Assembly: GCA_037043015.1 (NCBI GenBank)
Contig: CM073328.1
Location: 6,931,409-6,995,408 of the forward strand
DNA: 64,000 nt
Reading direction: 5' to 3'
From: Bryum argenteum
Taxonomy: Eukaryota; Streptophyta; Bryopsida; Bryales; Bryaceae
The notes under the pieces were generated by a model, which saw only the letters and a program-made list of their open reading frames with translations, had not been told where the DNA came from and made no database searches. Of the stretch, positions 35,701 through 48,102 are shown one piece after another. The translations under genes and the position numbers were made by a program. Position 1 is the stretch's first letter. Every line of letters begins with the position of its first letter.

Positions 35701-36791
35701 TGCCTGATTCCTCGCAGAAGTGCACAAAGTCGTGGGAGATGTACTCACCACCGTTGTCAGAGCGAATGGCCTTGATGCGGTGAAGACCTTGCAGTTCTAT
35801 CATTGCTTTGAAATTTTGGAATTTTGTTAGAGTCTCAGACTTTCTTTTGAGGAAGAATGTCCACGTAAACCTGCTAAAATCGTCTATAATGGTTAGAATG
35901 TACTGGGTCCCAGACAGGGATTTCGGCAGGGGTCCACAGATGTCGCTGTGAAGGAGGGCGAGTGGTACAGAAGTGCGGCTCGATCCGGCGCCGGTGATGG
36001 GTACTTGTCCTCCAGTGCTCCGTGGTTGTTGAGGGCGCGACCATGGAACGCGTGATTGTTTGCCGGCACAGCACGCATCGCAGAAGGCCATATGAGGGCG
36101 CAAGGCAGGTAGACCTTGAGTCTTGTTGGTGGTTGCCATATGTGACAACACCTTGAGACTCGCATGGCAGAATCGAAAGTGCCAAAGAGAGGTAAGTGCA
36201 GCCTTGGAGTCGATGTTGAGCTCCGACAGATTTGAGTTGCTGGTGAGCTCCACGGCATTGACAGATGAGTTGGGCGGGCGGAACTTGTAAAGTCCGTTCT
36301 TCCTATCCCTTTTTCCTACTGAGATGATTTGATGGTAATCGGGTGAAGGAAGATTTCGGAAAATCCAGACGTTTTGTGAATCGAAAAGCACCTTAGGTTT
36401 GTCTCTCCTATCAGTGATCGATCCTACTGATAGTAGATTCTTTGTGATGACAGGCACGTATAAAACTTCATCAAACTGTATTGCTCGAGATGGAGTAGGG
36501 AAATCGATTGTCCCTTTGCCTGCTACATTCAGAAGTTTGCCACCGGCAGTGCTGACTTGTGAGCGAGAGCCTCCTTCTACATCTTTAAGCAGATCCTTTC
36601 GACCAGTGACGTGCTTTGAGGCACCACTATCTAGGTACCAATCGTTACTTTGTGAGCTATCAGCTAAGTTCAGCTCTGTAAGATTTACAGCTAGGTTGGT
36701 TTGAGTTTCGACAAACTCGTCTTCGCTGCTACTGTCGAAGTTGTTGACCAAGTTAACGGTGGTCTTCTCATTCTATGGCGACTTCCGTGCT

Positions 36792-37057
36792 TTAACCCTA
36801 AAGATCCAAGAAAGCCGAAATGGCTTTTTGGGGTTTCCGCAGGAAAAAAGTCATCCAACTTTGACCATTATAATCTCAAAATTGGAAAAAAATTAACGGT
36901 TCAAATTTGACATATGAGTATAGGGTCAAGTTCACTTCAAGATCCTACGGTTGGATCTTCTAATTAATGCTTAGATTGAGTTTTTTCGGGCCTGAAGTAG
37001 AAGAGGGTCCTTTGTGATAATTTAGACAATTTCGTCTCAAGGATCTTTAGGGGTTAA
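36792..37057. repeat. TTAACCC-type MITE nested in the copia element (266 bp)
   Basis: It begins TTAACCCTAAAGATCC and ends GGATCTTTAGGGGTTAA, inverted termini of about 17 bp, lying between the gag-like and pol-like parts of the copia element. It shares the TTAACCCCTAAA terminus with the elements at 11131, 43333 and 46689 but differs inside. It must be younger than the copia insertion. Confidence 0.75.
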
Positions 37058-38014
37058 CGAAGGCGGCCAAGACGGGACAATGTTTCATCTAATGGTCGTC
37101 AGCTCCACAGTAGTTACATTCGCCGTGCTTCTTCTCTTTTGGGCGACTGTTGTTGCCTCCGAAACTTGGGTGACAGCTACTGGTGTTGTTACCTCCTGAG
37201 ATGTTGTTGTTGTGGCCTCCCGTGTTTTGTTGACGTTGATCGCCCCCTCCAGAGTTGGACTTTCGGCTCGCTGAGTTCTTCTTGCCTGTCTTGAAGTACA
37301 GGGCCTCATGCTTGCTCTTCCAGAGCTCCCGACGCACTTCGTCCTCAAGCAAAATGACATTCAACTCAGCAGGTGTAGGGAGTACCTGTTGATACATCAA
37401 TGTGTTCACTAGACTTATATAGTCTGCAGGTGGGAGTGCCATGAGGATGTATTCTACTAGCTTGGGGTCGGCGATCTTCTCTCCTATGCCAGCGAAGTCG
37501 TTCACTAGCTCTTTGACTTTTTGCAAGAAGCTGGACATCGTTTCTTCAGCGTCCATCTTCAGGTTCGCCAGTCGCCGGCGAAGCATGATCTTGCGGCTAT
37601 GGGTTCGGCTAGCGTAGAGATCACGTAAGGCTTTCCACATCTCGTCCGGTTCTGTGAGGTGGATTATATGCGGAATCACATGGTCCTTGACTGAGAGAGC
37701 AATGGTTGTAACAGCTCGACTCTTGACCACCTGCAGCGCGTCAATGTAAGCCTGCAGTGTCGGTGCAATTGTGCCCGGTGGAGGATCCACGACCCTCCAG
37801 GAGTCATCCCTGCTGAGGATGTTACGAACTTTGAAGGACCAAATAGGGTAGTTTGGATGACCCTCAAGTTTCGATGTATCACTCACTACAGTAATCTCCT
37901 TAGATGCCATGCTGCTACGGATCTGTTGCCACCTTCTAAAGCTCGAATTCTTGCTAGAGGTTACAAGGACTTAGACAGCTTTCTGTTTCTTGGAACCTTG
38001 CTGTGATACCATGT

Positions 38015-40992
38015 CACTATAAGAAACCTGCGTTTTTAGTGATGTTGTAAATGATGTCTATAAAGACAACGTAGACATTAATTCGGATGTCTTATAGACG
38101 ATAAGACATCCTAGACAGCTCAGATGTCTATGCAAACATTTAAATAGATAGGAAGATGTCTTAAAGATCGAAGATGTCTTAAGGTGATTTTGGAAGGGTA
38201 AAAAGTGTGCCACGTAGGTGCCACGTAGATGACACATCAGCTTGAATTCAACGGGCAGTGCCACATGAAGAGTAAATTCATCATGATGTGGAATTTTACA
38301 TGGTCCCACAAAAGATGACATGGCGGCGCCAGAATCCCACGTGGACCCGAGAAAATCCAACGTGGCACCCGGGAAAATCCGACGTGGCACTCGAAAATAT
38401 CCGACGTGGCACGCGAGAAAATCCGACGTGGCACGCGGGAAAAGTTGACGTGGACGCAAGAAAATGACGTGGCATGCCACGTCAGCATATTTTGGAGGTT
38501 TTATGCTTCTATCATGATAGTTTTGGACATCAGTTAAGACGACTTAAATGTCTTGCAAAACATTTTAAATGTCATACAAGATGTCTTGCAAGACGTATGC
38601 AATGTCTTACAAGATATCTTAAAAGACATTTCGTATTTCGTTGCCCCACCCTCCAAAACAGAAATTCCAGCAACACATTAAACGTCTTCATAGACATGTT
38701 GTAAAACATCTTGCAAACATCATCATAGACATCTTCTACAACAAATCAAATACTACAAGTACTAGGGTTTCTTCCACAATAAATCAAATACTACAAGTGC
38801 TAGGATTTCTTGTACATGATGCTTTTGAAATCCAGTTCCTCTTAAGTAGCAAATCTTAGCCACATGAAGAAGGAAACCACTACTCTTGAGAGCTACTAGA
38901 TTTCTACAACTACTATTCTCTTATTGTAGTTAACAATCATTCTAAAATTGAATAGAAACAATTTTGAAATCCTCTATACTTTAAACACTAACTCTTTGGA
39001 AAAACTAAGGCAAAATTGAGTTTTGTAATTTCATTTAAAGGTCTCATGACCTAACTATGGCGGCGGCAACAAACCCTAACCACATGAAGAAGCAAACCTT
39101 AGCCTCTACACTCTAAACACTAACTCCTTGAAAAAATGAAGGCACAAATGAGCTTTATGCGGCCTCTAATTCTACTTAAAGGTCTCATGACCTAACTATG
39201 GCGGCTGCAGCAAATCCTAGCCGCCTCTGTTCATCCACTGAAGTCGATGAAAATCATCCCTGTAGATGATTATGGATGATGTCGTAGATGTCATCTTCGA
39301 CAACTTCATGGACATCATGTTAAACATTTTCATGAACGTCATCTTAGACATCCCTGCAGATATTATCAAAGACATCTGATGACATCTTCAGAGTTTCAAC
39401 TACAACACGTTAATCATAAAAGGTTTTTTGTTTTCTTCCACAACAAATCAAATACCAGATGCTTTAAAGTTCTTCCCACAACAAAGCACGTATTGTAAAA
39501 CATAGAGTTTCTTCTACAACAAAGCACGTATTGTAGGACATAGAGTTTCTTCCAAAACAAATCAAATAATCTTTATTGATAGAAAAGTGTGGAATCACAA
39601 TTATGAGACTATTTATAGTCTCCCATGGTGCTAGGCTCTCCTTCCAACTCTTAACTACCTTTTATTTCTGCCCTAAGTAACTTTCCAACTAACTTTCCTA
39701 ATACTAATTCTATTCTAGAATTGACTCCTAAACTATTTTAAATAGCTACTTTCATAAATTCATATCTCTTGTAAATTTGCTTCAATTTGTATAATATTGG
39801 TAGTTGATGATAGAGTAATGTATAAAATTGCCATTGGACTATAATAATCTAATCTATAAGTAATCAATAATATTTAGTTCCTTCTTGAAGTAAGCCAAAA
39901 AATACTGTTTATTGTTTTTATTTTCTTATTATATATTTTTTAAGTATTCGAGGATTAAGGGTTATCAGAGACAGAGCCTAATCAGAGACCCGCGCCAATG
40001 GAGGACAAGCAGTAAGAGAAGAAGTTGACATTATTCTTAAGAGACCCTTAAGTACTGCCGGTTTTTGGTAAATGACGTCTAGGAGGATGTCGTGCAAAAC
40101 ATCTTCATAGACATCCCAATAGATGTCTACGCGGACATTCATGCCTGACCGTAGTTATGGTAAGTTGGACATCGTGTTAGACATCCGACTAAATTTTGCA
40201 TGACTTGTCAACTGGTCCGACGTGGAGATTTTGTTGCCATGTAGATAAAGTGTTGTAAATAACTTTTTTAATCTATGTCCACACTTTTTTTGAGGATTAA
40301 ATATTCACAAAATTACTTTTACTTCAAAATTATGTTTTTCGGCACCATTGTTATTTTACAGATAAAATATTTTTTTATATAATATTTTTTAAATATTTAA
40401 ATATTTTTAAATCATAAAAAAATTACAGAATTATAATATTTCAGTTTATTTGAATATAATAAAAATTTACAAAATATATTTTTTATTGGAATATGATTTT
40501 TTATTTTAATATTATTAAAAAACAGACCAATGAAAAAATAGTGAGAATAGCTTGAAATTAGTATTTTCAATATTGCCATGTCACATAATGATTTAATTTA
40601 TTTTTTTAAAAAAAGTAAAAATAAAAAAATTACAAAAGTGTGATGTTTTTTTTTCTACTTTTGAAAACCGCTGCCCATATAGCTACTCTTTTAACATTAG
40701 AAATGCTTTTTACCCAGTCCAACGGTAAATTTTGGTCGTTTTTACCTTGCTGGTCCAAAATCCCTTGCCAACGTGGCAGTTTGATGTCTATCGAGATGTC
40801 TTCAAAGACATCCATGTCTTCACCAACATCTTTTTGTTTGGTGATGTCTTCATGCCCCTCTAATCCAAAATGTGCCCGTTAGACGTACAGACATCCTGCC
40901 GTCTTCAAAGACATCTTTTAAGACAGTAAGACATCACAAAATACATTAGACATTACACAAGACATCACAAAAATCAGGGTTTTCTCATAGTG
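38015..40992. mobile_element. non-autonomous CACTA element (2978 bp) in the copia LTR/primer-site junction
   Basis: Termini CACTATAAGAAACCTG and the reverse complement of the right end, CACTATGAGAAAACCCTG, match in most positions and continue into similar GTGATGTC sequence. A 3-bp duplication TGT (38012-38014 and 40993-40995) is as expected for the CACTA (CMC/EnSpm) superfamily. Subterminal DNA is full of AGACATC/GATGTCT motifs, which would be transposase-binding sites. No transposase gene is visible. At 38325-38480 a unit of about 25 bp with CGACGTGGCAC repeats about six times, and a block of about 140 bp is duplicated at 38.9-39.2 kb. Confidence 0.88.
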
Positions 40993-41351
40993 TGTGGTTG
41001 AATAGAAACAGATGAATAGTGCAAAAACAGACACAGAAATTTATTTCATTGACAAGCTTATATGCATAGCGAGAGGAGCAGCCTCATTAATTCTCCTAGT
41101 TAATGCTAACAAGAAAATGGCTGCTCAAGGAACTGTAACGAGCAGCGAGAATGAAATAGAATCTGACTATATTAATTCTTCTGACACGTTGCTGATCAGC
41201 CTGCAGGCTGCCCTGTCATCAGCCTGGGTATGCGTGGACAAGGCAGCTGTGCCAAGCCCATTTGCCTTAACTCATACCTGCACCAGTCAAAGGTCCACCC
41301 TAACTGCTAAGACTTCCTAGGTACAGATTCGAGACTGTAGTTTCACCAACA
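40993..41351 (-). repeat. copia 5' LTR
   Basis: 359 bp, nearly identical to the LTR at 32357-32715 and followed by the GACAT target duplication. Its inner end (TGT on the plus strand) is shared with the CACTA target duplication. Confidence 0.95.
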
Positions 41352-41356
41352 GACAT

Positions 41357-42451
41357 TTGGACAGACTACTTACTTCAGTTACCTGTGTAGTGAAGAGGAA
41401 AGCTTTTGCACATTGATTTTGGAAATCAAAGGAAATCGCAAATTCGGGTAGGATGCAGTACTGGCGACCTCCAGCCATCACACGGTGACTTCAACGGTTG
41501 ACCGGAGCAAGTGAGGACAAGAAGTGGAGCACCTACTACGGAGGAGTGAGTGGTGACGATGAGGGTTCATCTGTGGATGATATTCGTCCACCTGGTGTAA
41601 CGTCTGGTAATGGCGACCTCCAGGTCACCGGATCTACATGTGTCCCAGTTTATGGGCCTTCCGGTCGCTTACACAAAGTTAGATAGATCCACACTTGCGA
41701 ATGCCATTAGGCATCTTGTGGGTAAGATTTGAGAAAGCTACTTCTTCGATGGCTAGCATTTTTTGCTATATCGTTCAAGCAATAGGAGCTTATTCATTCA
41801 TTCTTGAAAGCACAAGTAACTGCTTTTTTAGATTGCTTGCACGAAGTTGAGCGAGTTGATTTTCTTAGGTAATGCTCAACTAGGAATCTCATATGCTATG
41901 AATGCTCATTTTTGTGTTCAGCACTTTAGGTCAATATATATAGTATCTCTTGTTCAGTTTCAACATGTGGTCTATGATTACTCTTGATGGCAGCCCATGA
42001 GTCGTCCGCTACTAACCTACGTGCTAGTCAAATAGCACTACGTCTTTGTTTACCGCCACCATTTTTCACCGATGCCATAAGTTGTGATAGTTCCGCATGC
42101 CATCATGAAGAAACACCATGAGTAAATTGAATCTTGATTGAATGAGCTTGAAAGGAATTATTATCCGATAAGAAGGTATTTTCATCATTCGAGGCATGTT
42201 CCAACTTAGTGGATCGGTGTAACATGCTAACAGCAGACAAGAACTTAGTGCAATTTAGCTTGCAAGTGGGCGAGTGGGCAGAGGTTCCAGGATACCCATC
42301 TGGGTCTCTAATACTATTGTCATCCTACACCTGTACACTTTTCATTTGTGCACTTTTAAGTGCGAAAGTAATGCCTCGTAAGTTTGCTTGGCTCTCAAAA
42401 CTATTGCAATGTCCATCTTCAAATAGAGAATAGATACCGACAAGTGTAGTT
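41357..42451. other. copia right flank, no gene recognised
   Basis: This is the original continuation of the DNA left of 32352. It holds a short direct repeat (GGCGACCTCCAG at about 41463 and 41613). No gene is supported. Confidence 0.35.
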
Positions 42452-42708
42452 AACCCCAATTCTGTTAAAATGGCACTATGCCATGTGCCATTTTGTCACA
42501 CTAGATCTTACATTTGTGCTCATATAAAATGGTATATTCTGTAATATCACAATTTTTTTTGTAATATCACTTCTTCATATATATTGTCACTCATTTTTCC
42601 TAATATCACCTTCAAATTCTGTTATGTCACATGGTTTTTGAGCTACAGTTCAGAAAGTTGAGGTGTGCCATTTTACCGGAATAATGCCATTTTAACGGAA
42701 TTGGGGTT
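42452..42708. repeat. AACCCCAATT-type MITE, copy 2 (257 bp)
   Basis: Same termini and length as 31891-32147, with few differences by eye. It ends only a few bases before the CACTA element at 42714, so the CACTA inserted at its edge or beside it. Confidence 0.75.
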
Positions 42709-42713
42709 AGTTT

Positions 42714-43545
42714 CACTACAACAAATCCAGCCCAATGTGACTAGATGTAAACCGGCCCATGTGACTGCTTAGTCACATCAGTCATTAGTTTAGTCAAAAA
42801 TCAGTCATAACAAGGTCCAGTCATCGACTAGTCATAAATGTAGTCATTTTTTTGAGGACCTGGGTGGGAACGTCTTTGAGAACGGGATATATGTTTCTCT
42901 AGTCATTTTCTGGAGTCATGCTTGGAGTGCTTACTACATGTAGTCATACTAACATAGTCATATGGTATTGGTATTTGATTTCTGTATGACTTAGTGTAGT
43001 CATAGAGTTGGTTTGGGTGACTTTATGTAGTCATGTAGTCGTTAACTTGACTAATAGTAGTTATATATTTCAATTAGATGAAGTCCTCTACTTGTGGGTT
43101 CAATGGATGAATGCTATAAAATTGGAGTAGATCCATAAACTTCATTTATAGGTACACAATATTAATACATATTTTCATAATTACATAATAACAATACAAC
43201 TTCTAGATTGCAAGAGAGTCTAAAAACCATGATTCCACTTGTTCTAGCTTCCCACTTGCTTTCCAGATGCATGAAAATTGCTTGTACTATTAATCTTGCT
43301 ATAAATTTCCCATGCTGACAATTGAGCCATTATTAACCCCAAACTTCCCTTAAAACCGAAAAAGGGTTTTTGCAATTTTGGGCAGCTTACATGAAGGGGT
43401 TAAAAGTGATATTTTTGCATAAGATTTTTACTGCGTGCTCCTTATACAACAAAATATATGTGGCAAAATTTTCAAAGTCAAATTCCAATTTTACACCTTC
43501 ATCTAGAAATTTTAGGTTTCAAGTCAAGATCAAGCAGCTTAAAAA

Positions 43546-43600
<55 letters not shown>

Positions 43601-45536
43601 TACATTCATTACTAAATCACTACTTGCATTCCATGCAAAATGAATCAAGTCAAAAAGTTTACCAATTTTACAAGGGCAGCCTCTAAAAAGTTCAAAAGCA
43701 ATCTTCACAATGTCCAAATAAACTTGGGAGAGAAACTTTGGATGTTATGATCTCCCAAATGGTAAACATCCAACGGTCAATTTTTGGATTAGTACATTAA
43801 AATAGTCTGAGGTACAAGATCTTACGGTTAGAAGTTCTAAAAAACGAACAAAAAAATTGTTCATTCCCCGGGAGTGCATAGACGTAGAAAATTGCAGTGT
43901 GAGATTTTAAGCCCTCAAAAAAACACCAAGGAAATTTAGGGGTTAATCACATTCCCATATTATTTTGAGATGTTAAACTTATTGCAAAATAACGTAGTCA
44001 TGTGGACAGTTTTCTTTACTTATATTGGTAATAATTGCAAGATAACATAGTCATCTGGACAGTTTCCTTTACTTAAATTGGTGTTTGGTTTGTGTATGAC
44101 TCAATGTTGTAGAGTTGGTTTAGGTGACTATATACAGTCATGTAGTCATTAGCATGACTAATAGTAGTCATATATTTCAATTAGATGACTCTACAAAGTC
44201 ATAAACCTCTAAAAGACTCAGTAAAAAAATGACACGTGGCGAAGGTGGACCTTGCCTCCATTTTTGTTTAGGTTTAGGGTTAGGGTTGAGAATATTAAGG
44301 GCAGCCAGCCTCTAGCTCCTCATTTTTTGAGCTTTCTTTCTTCCTTTCTCTCTCTCTTAGAAGATTCTTGAAGGTAAGAGGAGTTGAGGAGTACTTGGAG
44401 GTAGGAGTCTTGAGGAGTACTTGGAGGTAGGAGTCTTGACGAGTACTTGGAGGTAGGAGTGTAGATGAATACTTAGAGGGTCAGATTTGATAGAGGAGAA
44501 GTTATTTACATGTTTATTTGCTTTGGCAGATTCTATTGATTGGCAATGAGGCAACAACTCAATTGTCCACCCCAAAAGCTATATGAACTTCTTTGAGGTA
44601 TTGTGTTTCATGCATGATCATCTCTCATCTTCAATCAAGTTTAGAATCTAAATAGTACTAAGTACAATTGAACATTGTTGCAATTTCTTGAACCTTGTAT
44701 GTGCCTTCCATTGAATCCCACGTATATGTCTCCATTGTATGATTTTGGTACAGATGTGGAATGTGAATTTCAGTCAAAGAAATCATCACTCTACGCAGTC
44801 ACAGGGCCACATACATGGTAAGAATTTTATCACTACCACGAGTCACTCTTTCCAATACTGTGACTGAAACCAGTCATCTACCCTTGATTGAAACCAGTCA
44901 TCTATCCCTTGACTGAAACCAGTCATCTACACTACGACGGTGCAAAGTCATAATCCACGGCAACTAAAAACATAATTAACATTAATATTCAATGTTAACA
45001 ACATAAAATAAGACTCCACAGAGTCACAGTCCATGTTAACGACATTAACTATGACTCCGCATAGTCACATTCCACGCTAACGACATTAACTATGACTCCA
45101 CATAGTCACATTCCACGTCAACCAAAAATATGACTCAATACAATCACCATTACATTACTATGCATGGTGAAAAAACGATTTATGTGTTGACTAATACCTC
45201 ACTACAATTAGTCACTGTTTTCATATTGATAACTATGTGTAGTTACACATATGTGACTCTACGCAGTCACTATTTTCATATTGATAACTATATGTAGTCA
45301 CACATATGTGACTATACACAGTCATATTTTCCCAAGTCCTAGTGCAGGTCCCTATTTGAGGTCCCAAAACACTGTGGGAACGCAGTATTGGGAACAAAAA
45401 ATGTCCGATATGACTGCTAGTCAGATTGTCCGGAGCGACTAAGTCCAAAAGACTACAGATGGTGCTAGTCACATTTTGATTTATGCCCGATTTTAGTCAT
45501 AAAACCTAGTCACATTGGGTTGGATTTGTTGTAGTG
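42714..45536. mobile_element. non-autonomous CACTA element (2823 bp), TTT target duplication
   Basis: The left end CACTACAACAAATCCAGCCC and the reverse complement of the right end, CACTACAACAAATCCAACCC, are near-identical, with TTT on both sides (42711-42713 and 45537-45539). Both subterminal regions are packed with AGTCAC/TAGTCAT motifs, the CACTA-type transposase-binding layout. No transposase frame is seen. A MITE is nested at 43333-43946. At about 44380-44462 a 26-bp unit (GAGTACTTGGAGGTAGGAGT core) repeats three times, and a telomere-like GGTTTAGGGTTAGGGTT lies near 44270. Confidence 0.9.
43333..43946. repeat. full-length TTAACCCC-type MITE (614 bp) nested in CACTA
   Basis: It begins TTAACCCCAAACTTCCCTTA and ends AAGGAAATTTAGGGGTTAA, imperfect inverted termini. 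The interior contains a poly-T run (43549-43596) and no gene. Truncated relatives are at 6268, 24090-24620 and 51340-51900. Confidence 0.75.
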
Positions 45537-45539
45537 TTT

Positions 45540-46030
45540 CTGGAAAGTTCCAAATTGTGAAAGAAGTTTTTCCATAGTGCATGTTCGATCACTTAAAACG
45601 GTAAAAGAAATAATTGCCCTTCTTAAATCTATGATCCGATATACACATCCGTGTGTGAATTTCTAAATCCGACGGTTACATAGTTACTTGAAAATACGTC
45701 AGAACTTCTGAAATGCAGCTAACCACTCCGACCTAAAGATGACACTTTTGAGAGTTTTGGTAGTTTTGAGGCAAGTCAACGCTGGGGGGTTAAATGCCTC
45801 CTTTGCCCGTGGTATGAGTGAGCTCATGTGACTATGCTAGAATTGAGTGGCTGTGAAAGAAGGAGCCAGTGAACTAATTAGTAGAACGAGCTGATATCAA
45901 TAGGAGAAGAAAGTAGATACTCGTAGCAAGGATTATATATGCAAATCTCACCCATTGAGAAGTGGGTGACCTATACCCTTGCCTTACAAAGCAGCGATGC
46001 TGCATGCGGTGACTCTTTGAAGCAGACCAT
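45540..46030. other. right flank of CACTA, start of plus-strand snoRNA-like region
   Basis: No gene recognised. The segment at about 45955-46055 (AGCAGCGATGCTGCATGCGG, AGACCATGCTAGC) resembles a decayed 3' part of the H/ACA-like block. Confidence 0.3.
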
Positions 46031-46159
46031 GCTAGCTGTAGGAGGTCGCCGATGATAAAGTCGAAACAGTTGAACTTAAGACTCTCACGTACATGAATGT
46101 CGACATCGACATGCATGTCGCTGTTTCTGATCCTTCATAGTGAATGGTGTGGCAGCAAA

Positions 46160-46236
46160 GCAGTGAAATGATGATAAAAGCAGCCGATTCCGAATAACCT
46201 TGTGAACACAATCTGCTCGATCATTCTGACCCCTGC
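46160..46236 (+). ncRNA. box C/D snoRNA candidate, family 1 variant
   Basis: GCAGTG, C box ATGATGA (46168-46174), D box CTGA (46226-46229), then CCCCTGC. The ends pair at most positions (GCAG with CTGC). The interior keeps CCGAATAACC of family 1, but the guide before the D box (TGCTCGATCATT) is new. A plausible working guide of about 77 nt; the rRNA target is not identified. Confidence 0.5.
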
Positions 46237-46453
46237 ACCTCATTACCACTTGGGGTAGTCACTTTCTAATCTTTGATCTGAATTCGTAGGTACTGTACCC
46301 CTGAACAACAAGCCTTGGACCAGGCACCCTTCCGATCACCTGGGTCCCTTAACCTTTGCAGAGGAAAACGAGCATCTCAAGGAAATTTGATCCAGTGGGT
46401 GCGCCTCCCTTGAATGTGGGGCCATGCATGTCCTTGTTTCAAATCCTTCACAT

Positions 46454-46572
46454 AGAATGTGAGAAGGGGAATGCTGATAAGACTATCAGGCTCCGAATCA
46501 CGAGATTTCGATATAATCCCGTGTGGATAATCCATCGTGGAGACACCATCACGAATTCTGACCCATGCACCT
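46454..46572 (+). ncRNA. C/D snoRNA-like unit, longer family 1 relative
   Basis: GGGAATGCTGATAAG (weakened C box) is followed by CTCCGAATCACGAG and GTGTGGATAATCC, and ends ATTCTGACCCATGC with a D box CTGA. The internal spacing is longer than in other copies. Probably decayed. Confidence 0.3.
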
Positions 46573-46596
46573 CATCACCAACTTGGGGTTATCCCT

Positions 46597-46656
46597 TTCC
46601 ATTCTGTGAGTTTCCATTCTGTGAGTTTCCATTCTGTGAGTTTCCATTCTGTGAGT
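46597..46656 (+). repeat. 16-bp tandem repeat, four copies
   Basis: CCATTCTGTGAGTTT repeats with a 16-base period about four times and appears exact or nearly so, indicating recent slippage. Confidence 0.85.
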
Positions 46657-46688
46657 TGAATCCTTAGGTATTCTTCCCAATCTTTATT

Positions 46689-46865
46689 TTACCCTTAAAG
46701 AGTGAAGCCCAATGCAATTTGATAAACATTGGTGGGTAGACTAATCAAATAATTGTACACCAGCTTCTACGGTTGGATTTTTCAAAATTGAATGAAAGAA
46801 ACTTTGTTCACAGATTTCTGATATGGTCCTCTAGAGGGAACTTTTGAGCTTTGCTTTAGGGGTTG
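46689..46865. repeat. TTAACCC-type MITE, diverged copy
   Basis: It begins TTACCCTTAAAG and ends CTTTAGGGGTTGA, imperfect versions of the TTAACCCCTAAA inverted terminus, about 177 bp apart. The interior has no gene. Confidence 0.45.
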
Positions 46866-48102
46866 AGCGTGTAGGCATAGAGATGACGTTTATCAATATG
46901 GACTGGCCACTTATATTTTATTGTTGTTTGGAACTCTGTCGAAGTTGCCACGCCGTACTCGCCTAAAAGCTGAACATTGTAATTGGAGTTACAGAAAGGA
47001 GTAAGTGTGAGCCGAAGCAATAAACGTTGTCATGAATTAGCTTCGATCAAATCGAGGGGGATGAAGTATCTTCATCCCTTCTATTCCTCTCTCACTTTGA
47101 TTGGAATCTATTATGAGAGTATCCCAAAAGAGCATGGTTTGGACTAGGCACGAACAAAGTTACTTGACTTATTCTTCCAATTGCCGGGATTTGTTACATC
47201 CTAATGTACTAGGTTACTAAAAAAACGCTCTGACTTGTTTATGGAAAATAACTTGTGGGGCATCCTTCTAAGCCGCAAGAGCGGCGGGGGAGGTGCCCCA
47301 CTCTATATTTTCATAATTAGGGGCTCATTTTGAGTAACCTAGCATAACCGTAGTACAAAACTTTAATGAAAATATAATTACCCCTTCGCGCTAAATAAAA
47401 AATTTTATTCAAAGATCCAAAAAGCATCTATCTACCCTCCAAAATAAATAAATAAATAAATAAATAAATTTTTAAAAAAAATTGCATAAATTTGGAAATA
47501 ACTCAGTTGTCTTCCTCCAATAATATTTCTTTTGAAAAAAAGGTCATTAATCTCATACTAATTGCCTGCACGTGGGGAAAAAACTGGTATAAAGACGCCC
47601 GCTCCTCTTTATATCAGGAAACAACACAAGAAGAGACTCACATTGAGGCCACACTAATAGTGAAATCTAACCAACCTCACTACAATTTACCATTTGTTAC
47701 TACCATAAGAAAGACCGTATGAGATGACTAATCAATATTATTTCCCTTTAAAACTTTATCCACTTCTTATTTAGCATTCCCTGACATGTAGTTCAATCCC
47801 AAACTCACTGAGTTCATTATTCAATCTAAAGTAGAGATATGACAAAGAGACTACTAACTCATCTAATCATAATTTAGATTATTGTGAATTTCTCTAGAAT
47901 ATCTGAAACGCTTAATTTCTCTGAAGAATTTGAAATGTTCGGACGATTTCGAAGTTCTTAAACATTTATTTTCAGTGTTTCTCGTCCTACACAAGGCCCT
48001 CCCACTCTCCCACAATCACATTCCTAAGCTTCTCATCATCTGCTCAATTCACGGCCATTTTTCAATTTCTCGGTTCATCGATCTTGCTACTCCAGAGCTA
48101 CT
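46866..48102. other. intergenic, no gene recognised
   Basis: AT-rich DNA with an (AAAT)n microsatellite at about 47443-47467. No coding or RNA feature is supported. Confidence 0.35.

Larger units (their letters stand above)
32357..41351 (-). mobile_element. Ty1/copia LTR retrotransposon with nested insertions
   Basis: Fossil-type entry. A minus-strand Ty1/copia element is bounded by two 359-bp LTRs and a 5-bp target duplication GACAT (32352-32356 and 41352-41356). Parts in order from the right: 5' LTR; primer site TGGTATCACAGC (38001-38012 on the plus strand, initiator-Met tRNA type); gag-like region with a zinc knuckle (about 37.1-37.9 kb); protease, integrase and reverse transcriptase region (about 33.9-36.75 kb, with an integrase zinc-binding and core region and the YVDD reverse-transcriptase motif); RNase H region (about 33.3-33.9 kb); purine tract; 3' LTR. 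It carries a CACTA element and a 266-bp MITE and a few other interruptions, so it is broken. The LTRs differ at only about two positions, indicating a young insertion. Confidence 0.95.

Noticed and set aside
43370-43717. Open frames with poly-Phe or poly-Lys
   Set aside because: They arise from the poly-T run inside a MITE.
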